From: Phallus indusiatus
Lineage: Eukaryota > Basidiomycota > Agaricomycetes > Phallales > Phallaceae
Length of the DNA: 64,000 nt
Direction: 5' to 3'
NCBI GenBank assembly: GCA_027605045.1
Contig: JAQFWX010000004.1
Coordinates: forward strand, 2,180,683-2,244,682
Shown here in pieces: positions 23,530-35,496 of this stretch. The translations under genes were made by a program, and so were the position numbers. The notes beneath the pieces are model-generated. The model was not told the origin of the DNA. It made no database searches and saw nothing but the letters and a program-made list of their open reading frames with translations. The stretch's first letter is position 1; each line of letters starts with the position of its first letter.

Positions 23530-26500
23530 TTAATCGTGATCGCGTGCAGATCTAACCAAAAAAAAACTTGCCATCAAATTCGCCGCTTGGGTATGAATTG
23601 GTTTGAAGGCCTGCTTGTAGGCCATCAGATTTGAGCTTTGATCTGTGTGACCGCTGGCAGTCTCCAAACCAATCGTACCCTGCGGGTCAAAGTGATTCTT
23701 GGCGCGAGAGCAGACAATATCTGCGTCTGGGGGAACGAAATAATATATCAGTATAGTTCAAAAGACGACAAAGACACCTACAATAAACCGGAGCAGGAAT
23801 TGATACAGATCGCGTGGAGCGGGCATATACATGGCAAAGAGCGAATGAAAGCTGTTGCAATGCGTCAGGAGAAAAGTTATTCTCATCAAGGAGTACGTTG
23901 TAGTGTGCAGGACGAGAAGTTCCAAGAAGTCCAGCATGACTTTGCAAATAGTAGTCGAACTCCGTAGGATGTGCGATCTCTCGATCTATGACGGTACCGG
24001 CTCGACAATTTCCACTGTTATCCGAGTCCATTTTGTTGTTGGTATTAGGGAAGAAACGAACATGGTGACGCTAATAAAAACCACCGCTTAATATGGATCA
24101 AATGGGAATATGCTTTGACGCAACTTACTTTCCCAACAACTATCACGGTGATCTTGGGAGTAATTCCCGCTTTCAGAATATCAGCACAAGCCTCTACAAG
24201 ATTTAGCGTACATGTGCCCTCTGAACGAGTAGTAAAGCAACAGTAACTCACCTCTGATTTGTGGAACCTCCTCGTCTAATACTTGTTTGAATTGACCTTC
24301 CGACACACCATCACTGCCCCACGCGTCAGTGGACTCAGACGATAATAACGGAAATAAAGGACGAACCGGAAGTAAAGAATCCTACGCGGATAGGCACCGC
24401 TGTTGAGAGTACGACGGTGATATTGGAGGTACCTTTGAACAAGTCAATTAGTTAGAAATGTTTGAAAATCTAGCGAGCTTTAACTCACATAGTAATGATT
24501 TCCTGGGTCATCGTTTTCAGATCCTGGATTATTTCAACTCGGGATTCTTGTACAGAACACTTTGCAACATATTTCGCAGTTTCGGGATCAACGTTTCCAA
24601 CTAGCGACGTGAAAGACGGTTTTCCTTCAGAGCCTGGAGGTGGATGAATTACATCAGCACCTAAAAACAACGCAGTTAGATCGGTTTTTCATCCTCGACG
24701 AAAGGAAAGTTATGTCACTTACCCAAAACCAGCGCAGGCTGACTCGGATCCGTCAAACTTGGAACATCCTGGGCCATGGGAACGCAATTTACCCCACCCA
24801 ATTTGACATTCAATCTAGTCGGTTTGTAAGTTAATCGTTTGACCGTACCAACAACAAGAAATACCCACTTCAGGCACACATTGGCAAAGTATTGAGCATT
24901 GCCTCGGGAACACTATACAATTTAAGCACGTCATTTCATTTTTGAAAATACCGACGATACCGTACCTTCGAGGCTTTCAAACATTGAGAGGCAACCCCGG
25001 CCTTAAGACGAGAATTAAAATGTGCCTCAATTGTCAAGAATCAGAAGTTTACTCACGACGCAGTCTCCGAAACTATATCAAATAGAAAAGATCAAATTAT
25101 GACGACAGAAGAATGGAAATAACTGAAGACGTACTGTTTGACGCCAGTGTATATATCAGACGCATTCTCAGGTAACACAACGACTATCAAACCGGGCCAT
25201 TGACCCCGCCCAATCTGTTTCCTGAATTCACCACCAGCGCCTTGGAGCAGCTACACCCGAGCGACATTAAAAAAATCCAACTCTCCTAGACAGGGTTGAC
25301 AACTCACAGTACGGATTGACCCCTGCGGATTGAGATAGGTCATATACTGACGAATCGAGTGAGAAAATGAGCAAGAAACATAACACAGCAAACAGCTTAC
25401 AGGGCTATTGTTTAAGCCATTAATACCTACATACGACGGTTAGTACAAAAGCCTGAAAATGACGTAAAGCTCAAACGCACCAACGTCCTGAGCGGCGCGG
25501 ACCAGCGAATTAATAACGTGATCGGCAGTTTGTTGATTAAAACGGTTCTGCCTTTCGAAAATGACTAACATCCATCCCGCCGGGACATTACCCGGGATGT
25601 AGAACTTTTTATCACGCTAAACAACAGAAATAAATCAACTGCGAAACGAAATTATCCTGCGTAAAGAAAATCTTACCATGTTCCATTGCCTAGCGAAGAA
25701 AATAGTGAAAATTAGAATATTCGGCCTCCTAGTTGTAAAAAAATCATACCCGTTTTCTGGTTTCTGTAAGGTGATCAATCAAACTAAAAAAGTACGTGAA
25801 TACCAAAATTTTACATACAACGTTCCGTTGTTTCGCTCCACCATAAACAAGTGTAGGCCCGTTCAGAACACGGGCGGGAACACTCTTCGGTCCTTGATTA
25901 ACAGTGACCTTCATTCCGAAGGACTTCAAATATTCCGACTCATCGTATTCAAGTACAGATAAACCGTTCCTTATGCTGTTTAGCCTGGGGGTGTTTGAGA
26001 ATCAGACGACGCATTGCGCAAGTAGCATTTAGTGTCAGAAACCACTTACCTATCCTGTGGCTTTTGCGTCGAAAACATCAAAACATCTCGAGTCTTCTCC
26101 GGAGGGACTTGTTTTCTCATAATCTGCCCCGCCGGAACGACGCACAACTCGAGCGGCATCAATGCTCCCGAGCCAACTTCAACGCATGGTAGGTTGGGAA
26201 ATTGCAAGGGACGACGATATGTTTGTCTAAAGTAATTCTGTGAAATATGAGTATCTCAGCGGTCTGCGCCTGAGAGAATTAACTGTACCGCAACGGTGAT
26301 CGTCCCTTCATCTCGCATTTGAAACGTGATTTGCGCCGCGCTTTGTGCCGTGATTTTCTTGATAACTCGGAGAACTTGCCCGCTGGTATGAGTCGTATAA
26401 ATTCTCAGTCCTGACAAGAAACGCTGCAGGCGAATTTGGTCGCGTTGAGCATAACCCCCTTGAGGGGTCAACTCTTGCGGATTCTGACGGCCGAGGTGAC

Positions 26501-27773
26501 TGAGACAAAGGCTTATCAAAGGGCCTTCTTTGTACCTAGAAGGAAACAATCAGTGTCAAAGAATATCGTGACAGAAGTTCGACTTGACTGACATAGTTCC
26601 GGTAGAAATATCTAAATTGATCCACATTTGATTACCCCCGGGTCTTATGGATCTTGAAGCCGTGACGTTAATGCGTTATTTTCCACAGTCAGTTTTTATA
26701 AACATACTGGAAATAACCTCTCCATAAAACAATTCCTCCTCCGATATCCCTTTGTTCTCTGTCAGTGAAAAACGCTGCGCCACAAATAAGAATGGGAGTG
26801 AGACGGAAAAAAATACAACTATTAAGACGTACATCTGACATTGAACGGGTATTTGCTGTTTTATGTGTAACGTTACTTGAGAAATATTGTTTAAAAAGGT
26901 GATATTATGGGCTCACGAGATCGGAGTCATACGAATGACTACATTAAGAGCGGTTATGGCAGTCAAGACCGCGTTATCATGCGACTGGCGGCCCTGCAAA
27001 AAACCTTCAAGGACCCTACATAGATGATCACGTTTGAACAATGGTATATAAAAAAAAAAAAATTAGAACAAAGAAAATGATGCGCACTCTGGGTTGATTT
27101 CCGCCACTTTCGTGAGGCGAACTTTGTATTCCTTGTTCGAACTAGTTCCGGCAGGGATCAATACTACCTTGAACTAACAGAAAGGGAGATTATGAGAAAA
27201 TGTGTTAAAGTGGGATGCCTCGGAAGCTTTTACCTCTTGGGAATCCTGGCCCTGGAGGGGGAGGGCCCTAATTGCGAAAATATTTTTGCGACCGTCGTAG
27301 ACTGCGCGGGGGTTGAAAATATCGGGATTGGACTTTTGCAACTCCCTTATGATTTCCAAGTTGAGCCTGGGCGGCAAGCTCTTGTCGGCGGAGCCAATGA
27401 CTGCACAACAAAGAAAAACCATTAATTAGAAACCGGGGACGATCGCCCGAAGCCTTAATACAACAAAGGGAGGTGTGTGCGTACCGACTAGATAAGATAG
27501 ATTTGAGCGAAAACGGGGTCAAGGTGGAAAACAAAGGGAGTAAATTGGAGACTGACCGTCATAGTGATGAATTATATTGTTGGGAATGGTGACCGGAAAA
27601 TGATTTGTGGCAACTGTCGTGCCACGCCCAGCGGTTCCCCAGCCAGGACGACGAACACCAATGGTAGTGACGTGCGACCTGATTTGGGGGCCGGCACCTG
27701 CTTGCTGGCCGGGGTGGAAGGGAATGCGAGGGCCCTGTTGTTGGCGGGGGCCCTGTTGTTGACGGGGAGGCAT
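23530..27773 (-). CDS. AGO: Argonaute, RNA-silencing slicer (QDE-2/AGO family)
   Basis: Argonaute binds small RNAs and cuts or silences matching transcripts. The start is ATG at 27773, opening with an Arg/Gln/Pro/Gly-rich tail ([16 protein letters not shown]), then the N domain with [19 protein letters not shown]. The PIWI domain is clear in the 3' half. The catalytic residues can be read: D in [14 protein letters not shown] (about 24660), the glutamate finger in [13 protein letters not shown] in [13 protein letters not shown] after splicing near 24330, and D in [18 protein letters not shown] after splicing near 23720. This gives a DEDD tetrad where human AGO2 has H last. All four acidic positions are present, so slicer activity is plausible. 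The end reads [19 protein letters not shown], without the usual MYFx terminus. It is divergent with the membrane-protein gene on the plus strand. Confidence 0.93.
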
Positions 27774-28205
27774 ATGAGCGACGATTCAGAGACAATACGG
27801 TGGAAGGTAGAGAGGAGATTGAGGGAAAGGGTAGGAGGAGTGGATAAAGAACAAGATGCAGGTGGCAGCCAGGGGAGCTTATATACGCATTCGCTCACAC
27901 GGTGATTCGAGTGACGATCGTGTCCCAATCAGGACAGTCACAGATGTCCAATCGATTGACCCGTTTTCCCGGATTATCTAATTGAGAGGACCCTAATAGA
28001 ATAGACGCCGCTGAGCGCTGAACGGGGGCCGGTGACAGCCAGTGACAGACGTCCGGCAATTAGGACAACGGAAGCGAATTGGGCCATTCAACGTGTTTTC
28101 TGCTAGCGGGGTGCGTGCTATTTTCTTTCCTTTCTGTTTTCTTTTTCACAGGCTTAATTATTTTTTAATTTTCTTTTTCTCTCTTTCTCTCTCTTCTCTT
28201 TCTTC
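27774..28205. promoter_or_regulatory. Divergent promoter between Argonaute and a membrane-protein gene
   Basis: The 432-bp spacer separates the two start codons (27773 minus, 28206 plus). Immediately before the plus-strand ATG, about 28150-28204, is a strong pyrimidine tract of TTTCTTTTTCTCTC type, common in fungal core promoters. I see no clear TATA element. Shared regulation is possible but not shown by sequence. Confidence 0.5.
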
Positions 28206-30973
28206 ATGGCGTGCACAGCAGGCGACATCATTGACTCGAATGATCCTGCGGTCCTGGAGTTTGTCCACCATCCTTCCTTGTACGTATGGTCCATATGATC
28301 CATATGCCATGTATTATTAAATTCATTATCTCTTTTCTAGCCGCTCCGTTGCATCCTTCTTCATCGCATTCGTGTTCGTCCTCGCAGTCCGCTATCTGGT
28401 CCACCTCCCCTTATCAATATTCCGCCGTCTGAACCATGTCCTTTTTGGGCGCACACGTTCAACAAGTCCAACCGTCTCGACGTCTACGGAGAAAGTCCAG
28501 GGCTGGTTGACCAGCACAACAAGTCTCACCCTTCTGTCTATGAATTCGGTCCTTAGTAATCTCGGTCTGGGACTCACTCTCTGTTTTGGCCTCGCAAGTC
28601 TCGCCCAATTCGGTTCCCTGCTCGTATTCAGTCAGCATGACTTGCCAGCGTGTGGTCCGTCTCTTACCCATATCCCTTCTGCCTAGTGTCATGTACATTG
28701 ACCGCCCACTTTCTTTTGTTCAATATCCAGCTTTTGTCGTCGCTTGGACCGGAATCGCAACCCAAACCGCCAAATTACTTGGTCTTCTGAGTCTTAGCTT
28801 TGACCTCCGTCGTTTGCGTATACAGCGATGGGAATCCTATTTGATGTGGAGCCTGTTAGCTGCTGCGTTCGGTACAGTTCAATATTTACATTCACACTGA
28901 ACTTGTTCTCATTCCATATCAAGTCGTCATGTTTGTATCCAACGCCGTTGACGTCGGAACTTTAAGGTCAGTCAACGTCAGCACGATCCCCTTCGGAATT
29001 TCTTGGTTAATTTATTGTCATGGCTCAACACAGAGGTCTGCCGAATTCATCAACTGATGCTATATGTTTCCGCGAAAGGCAAGTTCTTGATCTGCGTTAT
29101 CTTCATTCGGTAGTTATAACCGTTGCCGTCGTTAGACACATCGGAACCGGTGCCGCGACTGTTGCTATCAATGTTCTCCTCGAGTTATATTGCATATCAC
29201 GAACGCTGTACTGTCTGGTTCCTGGCTTTTTGTATCCAAGACACAAATTCGAGGCCTTGCTTGACATTCGCGTTGCCCGCTCTGTCAGCTTATTAGCCCT
29301 CGAAATTGCCACCGCGCCCCAAATGTTCGCCTTTTTCGGAGTATTGACAGATTCAATTCCATCATCATTGTTGACTGTCTTTGTCCTCGGTAAAGTTTAA
29401 CACTAGTCCTGATTCGTGTTCTGTTCTAGTACTGATCGTGATCGTTTTCATTTTCTTAGAGGCTTTCAATCATCATTCCCCCTTTTCCAGAACACCCCCG
29501 ACGGCCTCAATTCCGATGACTCGACCAGGATCAACGTATTCGCGCTCAACAATTGAGATACGAAAGATGTCATCAACTCACTCTTTACAGCAGATCTCTC
29601 ATCCTTTTGCGGCGCGGGCTCTTCTTGACGAAACGCCTGAGAGTGAAGATTGGCCTGCATCTGCTGCTGCAGCACCTCAGTTCCCCGAACCGACCTTGAT
29701 TAGAAACGCCTCGGGTAGTAGCCATCGGACTATCAATAACTTCCTTGCTCCTCCAGCCGCGAATTCCAATAGGCGTACATCTGGTCTAAGTGAAGCTGAC
29801 TCCGACGTATCCCGGAGTGTTAAAAATGCCGTACTCGGCTTCGCTTTCCGGAGGAGAGATAGTGGGAGAGGATCGTTTACCACTGTTCCTGCAAGAACTG
29901 CGAAAGCCGAATTGATACTTCTCACCAAGTCCCGGAATCCTATCCAATCATTACCCATGTCCCCAATTACTCCCGCTAGCCAGCAGCAGCCTCATATCGA
30001 GATTACTCTGGCTGACAATGACATTCGACCTTCCGCCGAAGACTCCCCGCCGAGCAGACCGAGCCCTACTCCCAGTCCTAGAGTAAGTGATATTACCGGT
30101 TTGGACAGCAGCTCTTCTTCGAGAAGGGGAACATTGTCGATCTCAACTTCTACAACAACAACGACATCTGGCGCGTCTAACAAGTCGGTTCCGAGTTCAG
30201 CTGGTCTTCCTGTGAGTCAGAATAGAAGTCTTCCTTCGGATCCTCGTTCGTCACTTCATCTTACCCCGATCACTCCTGCGGCCCCACCTCTGTCATCCCA
30301 ACGTGCTTCTACTGACTCGAGTGAATGGAAATATGATGCCTATTTGGTACCCGAACATGAGCTAAGACGTGCTTCCTATACCTCACGCGAAACGGAAGGT
30401 CATTCCAGTTCGTCGTCTTTTGTCGTGGGTACTTCTACTCCAGTCTCGGGAGGACAGCAAGAACCCCTCAATTCTTCGGGACCGTCCATGAGTCACCATC
30501 ACCACAATACGCAGCGGTTCTCCGCACCTCTTCCACCTGCGGATGATGACCTTTCTATTGTCTACGAAGCTTCGCATGAAGATTCCGATTCGTTGGTTCC
30601 ACCGTCCCGACCCGCGCGCCCCAGTACATTTACTTTCGGACAGCCGTTACAGGTTTTGACTGTGGATTTCGGGAACACCCTTAGTGATGTTATTGGGCAA
30701 GCTGAAGCTGAACGTTCGGGCGCCGCTCTTTTTGCCACAGGCGATGAAGCTCACGATGGTGAAGACGTTCGTGGGATTAGAGAAGACATGTTCGTGGCAG
30801 GTGGGATAGGTCGTCCTATTGCTACTCCTGTTGGGGTACCAGAGGACGTGGAAGGTCAACCGCGAAATGGATCCGGTTCAGGCTCCGGGAGTGAAGATGT
30901 TTCCAGAGACAATGCATTCCAAATTTCTCTCCAAGGACAGATTCAACAATCAGGTTTTGGAAACTACTTTTAA
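28206..30973 (+). CDS. Polytopic membrane protein, about seven helices, with a very long Ser/Thr/Pro-rich tail
   Basis: The start ATG is at 28206 (MACTAGDIIDSNDPAVLEF). Hydrophobic segments follow in order: SVASFFIAFVFVLAVRYLV; LSNLGLGLTLCFGLASLAQ; AFVVAWTGIATQTAKLLGLL; YLMWSLLAAAFVVMFVSNAV; SVVITVAVVRH; INVLLELYCISRTLYCLV; and ARSVSLLALEIATAPQMFAF. After an intron ending before 29461 the product continues EAFNHHSPFSRTPPTASIP into about 500 residues of low-complexity Ser/Thr/Pro sequence, ending QIQQSGFGNYF. The layout resembles a receptor or transporter with a cytosolic regulatory tail. I do not recognise a family. The exon around 29030-29100 is problematic: the in-frame reading is polar, while a neighbouring frame reads a good helix (KGKFLICVIFIR). 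Confidence 0.7.
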
Positions 30974-31235
30974 TTTTTACAATACTATACATAATAATCT
31001 TCCTACCATCTGTACTACAAGTTTATTTTTTTTCACAACTTGTTATTCTGTCTTGTATAATATCTTTTTCTTATTCTTTTTACTGCTAGGTCCGATAAAG
31101 TTAATTAATATTTATTTTGACGTGGTGGTGTTGTTCTACCACCTCCTATCAATACGCTGAGCGTCAACGTCAGGCAACTTTCCTCTAGACTATCACCACG
31201 TCCGAGTCCTTGCTTTTGGTTTCTTTCCCAAGGGA

Positions 31236-32969
31236 ATGCTCCAAACTGTATTATTATTGATTTCATTATCACTTTCACTTTCATTCGCGACATCTTCACA
31301 TTCAACGCCATCACCGGGCCTCAGAGATACAAGTAATGATGGGCATAATCAATACTATTACGGTGATCCGTCGGATGCACAAATCATACAGAGACCCAGA
31401 TCGCTTTCATTCGAGCACCGGCATCTTCACAAAGTGACAAGTACAGGTCAAATTCTGCTCGCAGATGTCAAAGACGATGTTGTTCACTTTGAAGCATCTG
31501 AGGATGATGAACCTCTTTCTATTTTAACGCGGACGATAAACGTACCTCGACCTGTCTCGTTCGAGTCCTTTATGCAGCAGCGCCGTCTGACCAAATCCCA
31601 CGGAAAGGATAACGGCTGTTCAAATACTGCCTTGATATCGGAACAGCACCGAGATAGTAGTGCCATTTGGACTGAAGAACCTCTCGAAGCTCCCGATATT
31701 ACCGATCGACAAACACTCCTAAGCTTGGCTAAGATGACTCGGAATGCATATCTCGATATCAGCGACAACAGTACAGAAGAATGGTACGTGGTAGACGGTT
31801 GGAATAAGGTGCGCGAATTTCCGTCCTCTTTAGTTAGGTCGGATCTGACTTGTTTGTTCTTGCCAGACGTTTCCCTTCGGCTGGGAGGAGAACGCGGACG
31901 GTTTACGCGGGCATGTTTTTGTAACTGCAGATAACAAAACTGCCATCATCGCGATTAAAGGAACGTCACTTACTTTTCTGGGTGGAGGGGGTCCAACAGC
32001 CAAACGCGACAAACTCAACGATAATATCTTGTTTTCATGCTGTTGCGCCGCGATCGATTTCACATGGATACCCGTCTGCTCTTGTTCTCTTTCCATATTT
32101 GGGAATCTATGCAATCAAACATGTTTGGAAGAAAGTTTATTAGATGAGAGCTTATTTTACTCCACTGCCGTGGTATGTACTATCTTAACCTTCTTCGCGA
32201 AAGCTTTAATTAATATTTCTCTGGCAGGATTTATACCACAATGTCTCGACCATTTACCCTAATGCCACTATCTGGACAGTCGGTAAAGTGACAATTCATT
32301 AAATGGATGGCCTTTCCCCTCAACCCCTATCTCTTAGGGCACTCACTGGGAGGTGCACTGGCTTCGTTAGTAGCGCTAACTTTTGGACTCCCATCTGTCA
32401 CATTCGAATCCCCGGGTGAACGAAAAGCTGCCGAACGTCTTCGTTTACCATTACCGGTACGTGTGCATGCAGTTTGTATATATTCCGACAAAGGTCTTAC
32501 ATCTTCGCGTTTAGCCTTCAACAAACCATATCACCCATGTGTATCACACCGCAGATCCAATTCCGATGGGAACCTGCAACGGAATGTTTTCAGCATGTGG
32601 AATAGCAGGATATGCAATGGAAACCAGGTTGGATTAATTCTATATGCATAACTCCACTCCGTGGTTCTCAACATCATTTTTAGCTGCCATCTCGGCCAGA
32701 CCATAGTCTACGACACCGTGACTGAACTAGGATGGCAAGTAGATGTGCGGACCCACCCTATCAAGATCATTGTGGAGAAACTATTGAGCGAGAAATGGCC
32801 ATGGAAGGGTATTCCTGGCCTGCCCAGTTTACCTGGTTATGACCCTGTTCCTAAGGCGAAACCACAAGAAGATTGTATAGTACGTGATACCCCTCTTGTA
32901 CACTCCCCTTCTGCCCCTGAATCATTGCAGGAATGCTATCAATGGGATTACGTCTCCGATCTACCATGA
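31236..32969 (+). CDS. ATG15: Autophagic vacuolar lipase ATG15
   Basis: ATG15 is a class-3 lipase that breaks down autophagic and multivesicular body membranes inside the vacuole; it travels through the ER as a type II membrane protein. The start is ATG at 31236, with an N-terminal signal anchor [13 protein letters not shown]. The lipase core has the nucleophile elbow [17 protein letters not shown], restored by splicing out an intron that ends at about 32337. The acid is in [13 protein letters not shown] and the His is in the following [11 protein letters not shown], so the triad is complete. The central Cys-rich stretch [16 protein letters not shown] is typical of the family. The end is [16 protein letters not shown] at 32967-32969. 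Five or so short introns were resolved in frame. The identification is firm. Confidence 0.92.
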
Positions 32970-33404
32970 AACTATTCACCTTTTTTTGGTTACTTTTTTC
33001 CGTGGTACATATTGGCTCTTTGTATTTTATATGTATGTAAATCACAATCCTAGCTGTCGCTGCCAATCGTCCCGGACAGTAGATGCAATAATGCTTCTTT
33101 ATACGTCTAATTAACTATATATAACCTTACGTACTTTATTGTTGTATTTGTTTTATAAATATGAATTGTTGTCTCATACAAAGTCGACCGTCGAAAATAT
33201 TGTACAACACTCCAGTCGTGATGGCACGATGATCATCCGGCAAAGCGACAAGCCGAGTTGGTCGATCCGAAGTTTTACACCAAAAAATCAACAGCAGTGA
33301 CTCATTTCTGGCATTCTGCGTTCAATGTCTTTTTGATCATCTTCTAATATCGCAAGGGAAATCATCATTCATCAGATTACTTCCCGCAGCATTCTACATC
33401 GAAG
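32970..33404. other. Intergenic region between ATG15 and PRO1
   Basis: About 435 bp of AT-rich spacer holding the ATG15 3' flank and the PRO1 promoter. No gene or repeat is seen. Confidence 0.5.
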
Positions 33405-34996
33405 ATGAAAAAAGCATTCACTATTGTGATAAAACTAGGCACTTCATCTATCGTCGACGAAGCGACTCACCAACCTTTACTCTCTATCCTAAGTTCAGTC
33501 GTTGAGACGGTTTTGAAACTAAGACAAGATGGCCATAAAGTCGTCATTGTCAGTTCAGGTGCTATCGGCGTTGGATTAAAAAGAATGGGGATGAAAGGAA
33601 AACCCAAAACCCTTGCTGGACACCAGGTTTGTACGTTTTTATCTCCTTCATGATTGAATGTGAATGGAACCGTGGGTTTGTCCGACTTTAATTCTTTTTT
33701 TATTCATATGACAGGCTTTAGCTGCAATTGGGCAAGGTCGACTCATTGCTCTTTGGGATGATCTGTTCGGACATGTCGACCAACCCATAGCCCAGATTCT
33801 GCTTACTCGCGGGGACATCTCTGAGGTATGTATGCTCAATAAAGCAAGAGGCCGTGCATTTCTGAGTTATAAAACATAGCGCACGAGATATTTGAATGCT
33901 GTCAATACCTTCACCGAGTTATTGGCTATGGGTGTTGTACCCATCGTGAACGAGAACGATACCGTCTCAGTCAGAGTAAGTCCGTCAACTATCAAGAGCC
34001 CTTTCAGGCTAATTGAAGACTCCAAGGAAATAAAATTCGGAGATAATGACACGTTGTCAGCGATTACAGCTTCGATGTTACACGCTGATTACTTGTTTCT
34101 TCTTACTGATGTCGACGCGTTATATACAAACAACCCTCGGAAAGATCCATCCGCCAAAGCTATCGACACTGTTCCTTCTGTCAGTGCGATCAGAGCACAA
34201 GGTAAAATGTCAACTTTCAAGGACTACCCCACACATCTCATACTCCCCGATATCAGTGAATACCGCTTCTCTCGGGTCCAAGTTAGGAACAGGTGGGATG
34301 GAAACCAAGCTCATCGCAGCAGAAATAGCAACTGGAGCAGGAACAGCAACAATAATAACTAGCAGCAGAAACCCTGCTAATCTGCTTCAAATCATAGAAT
34401 ACAACGCAGGCGATCTGACAGTTCGATCGACGATGCCTCGACCCGCTCACACCATCTTTCTACCAGTCTCACCGCCCTTACGGGATCTCAAATCCTGGAC
34501 GTTCCATACTCTCACACCAGCGGGTACGGTCGTTATCGATGCTGGAGCACATATCGTGCTATCGCGACGCGACTCAGGAGGCCGTTTACTTCCAGCCGGT
34601 GTCGTTGACGTTCATGGAGCGTTCGCATCAGGTCAAGCTGTGAAAATTGCTATTCGGCAACCAAAGTCGAAGGAAGCAAACCCAGAGACGGTATCCCCGG
34701 AACACGAGCAACACCAAAAAACGAATGACTCTCCCGTCACCTGTCCTTCTTCACCGCGATTAATGCCGATTCTTTCGTTGACTTCGTCAATAGCTTCTCT
34801 CGAACCTTTGACGAGAGCTAATTCTCTCAACGACATCAATGCTGCTGCGCAGATCCCCGATGTAGTTTTTACAGATGTGAAGACGCCAATTGAGACAGAA
34901 AATGACGATTTAACATGGGAACTCATTGAAGTAGGACGAGGGTTGGCTAATTACAATTGGGCGGAAATCAAGAAAGTAAAAGGACTCAAAAGGTAA
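33405..34996 (+). CDS. PRO1: Glutamate 5-kinase, first step of proline synthesis
   Basis: The enzyme phosphorylates glutamate to gamma-glutamyl phosphate using ATP. The start is ATG at 33405. Key motifs appear in order: [95 protein letters not shown] and [20 protein letters not shown] domain closes the protein, for example [15 protein letters not shown] and [16 protein letters not shown]. The C-terminus has a polar insert not seen in bacterial ProB. There is no fused reductase domain, so PRO2 should be separate. Three conventional introns were resolved, plus a stop-free intron at 33976-34026, listed separately. It is convergent with KCS1. Confidence 0.93.
33976..34026 (+). other. PRO1: 51-nt stop-free, frame-preserving intron inside PRO1
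   Basis: The segment starts GTAAGT, holds a CTAAT branch-like motif and ends CCAAG. It is 51 nt, phase 0 and has no in-frame stop, so the open frame runs through it. Removing it joins NENDTVSVR to [11 protein letters not shown], as in other glutamate kinases; keeping it would insert 17 residues in the active-site region. Confidence 0.75.
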
Positions 34997-35496
34997 AGCT
35001 TTTCCTAGTGCCTGTCTTGTCGCTTTGCAATTGACGTCTTCATAGTTCATATATTTCAAATTTACTTGGTTATGCTGATTCTGAATATGTAGTCGAAAAT
35101 ATCACCATACGTATACCATCATACATCATCTAGAAGTGCACTTGTAATAGCATAGATTTGGCTAAAAGTTTTCATATATACCATAATCGACAGTATCTGA
35201 TCCTCAGCACTGATTAAATAAAAGTAGTGTATATCGTATACTAGGCAAATAAGAAGTCTACTTAAAAGAAACAACAAAATTCATCTTTAGTGTTGATATG
35301 GTGAATGGGTGCCAATGACCTTGTAAGTACATACAAGTAGAGATGCCGGTGTGTGGGGAAAATGCTGATTACGATTATTGAGGACAAACATCAAGAAATA
35401 AAAGGACAAAGATTAGAGAGAGAGGAAAAGAAAAATGAGTAATCTTTCAGTAGAAAATGCTAATGCAATGGGAACGCGCTAACCACCTTAGTTCAA
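34997..35496. other. Convergent intergenic region between PRO1 and KCS1
   Basis: Exactly 500 bp between two stop codons, AT-rich, carrying both 3' flanks. No ORF, repeat or RNA gene recognised. Confidence 0.5.

Noticed and set aside
29020..29120. A frameshift in the membrane-protein gene
   Set aside because: The polar reading fits the splice phase on both sides without a stop, so a base error or frameshift cannot be claimed; it remains an open question.
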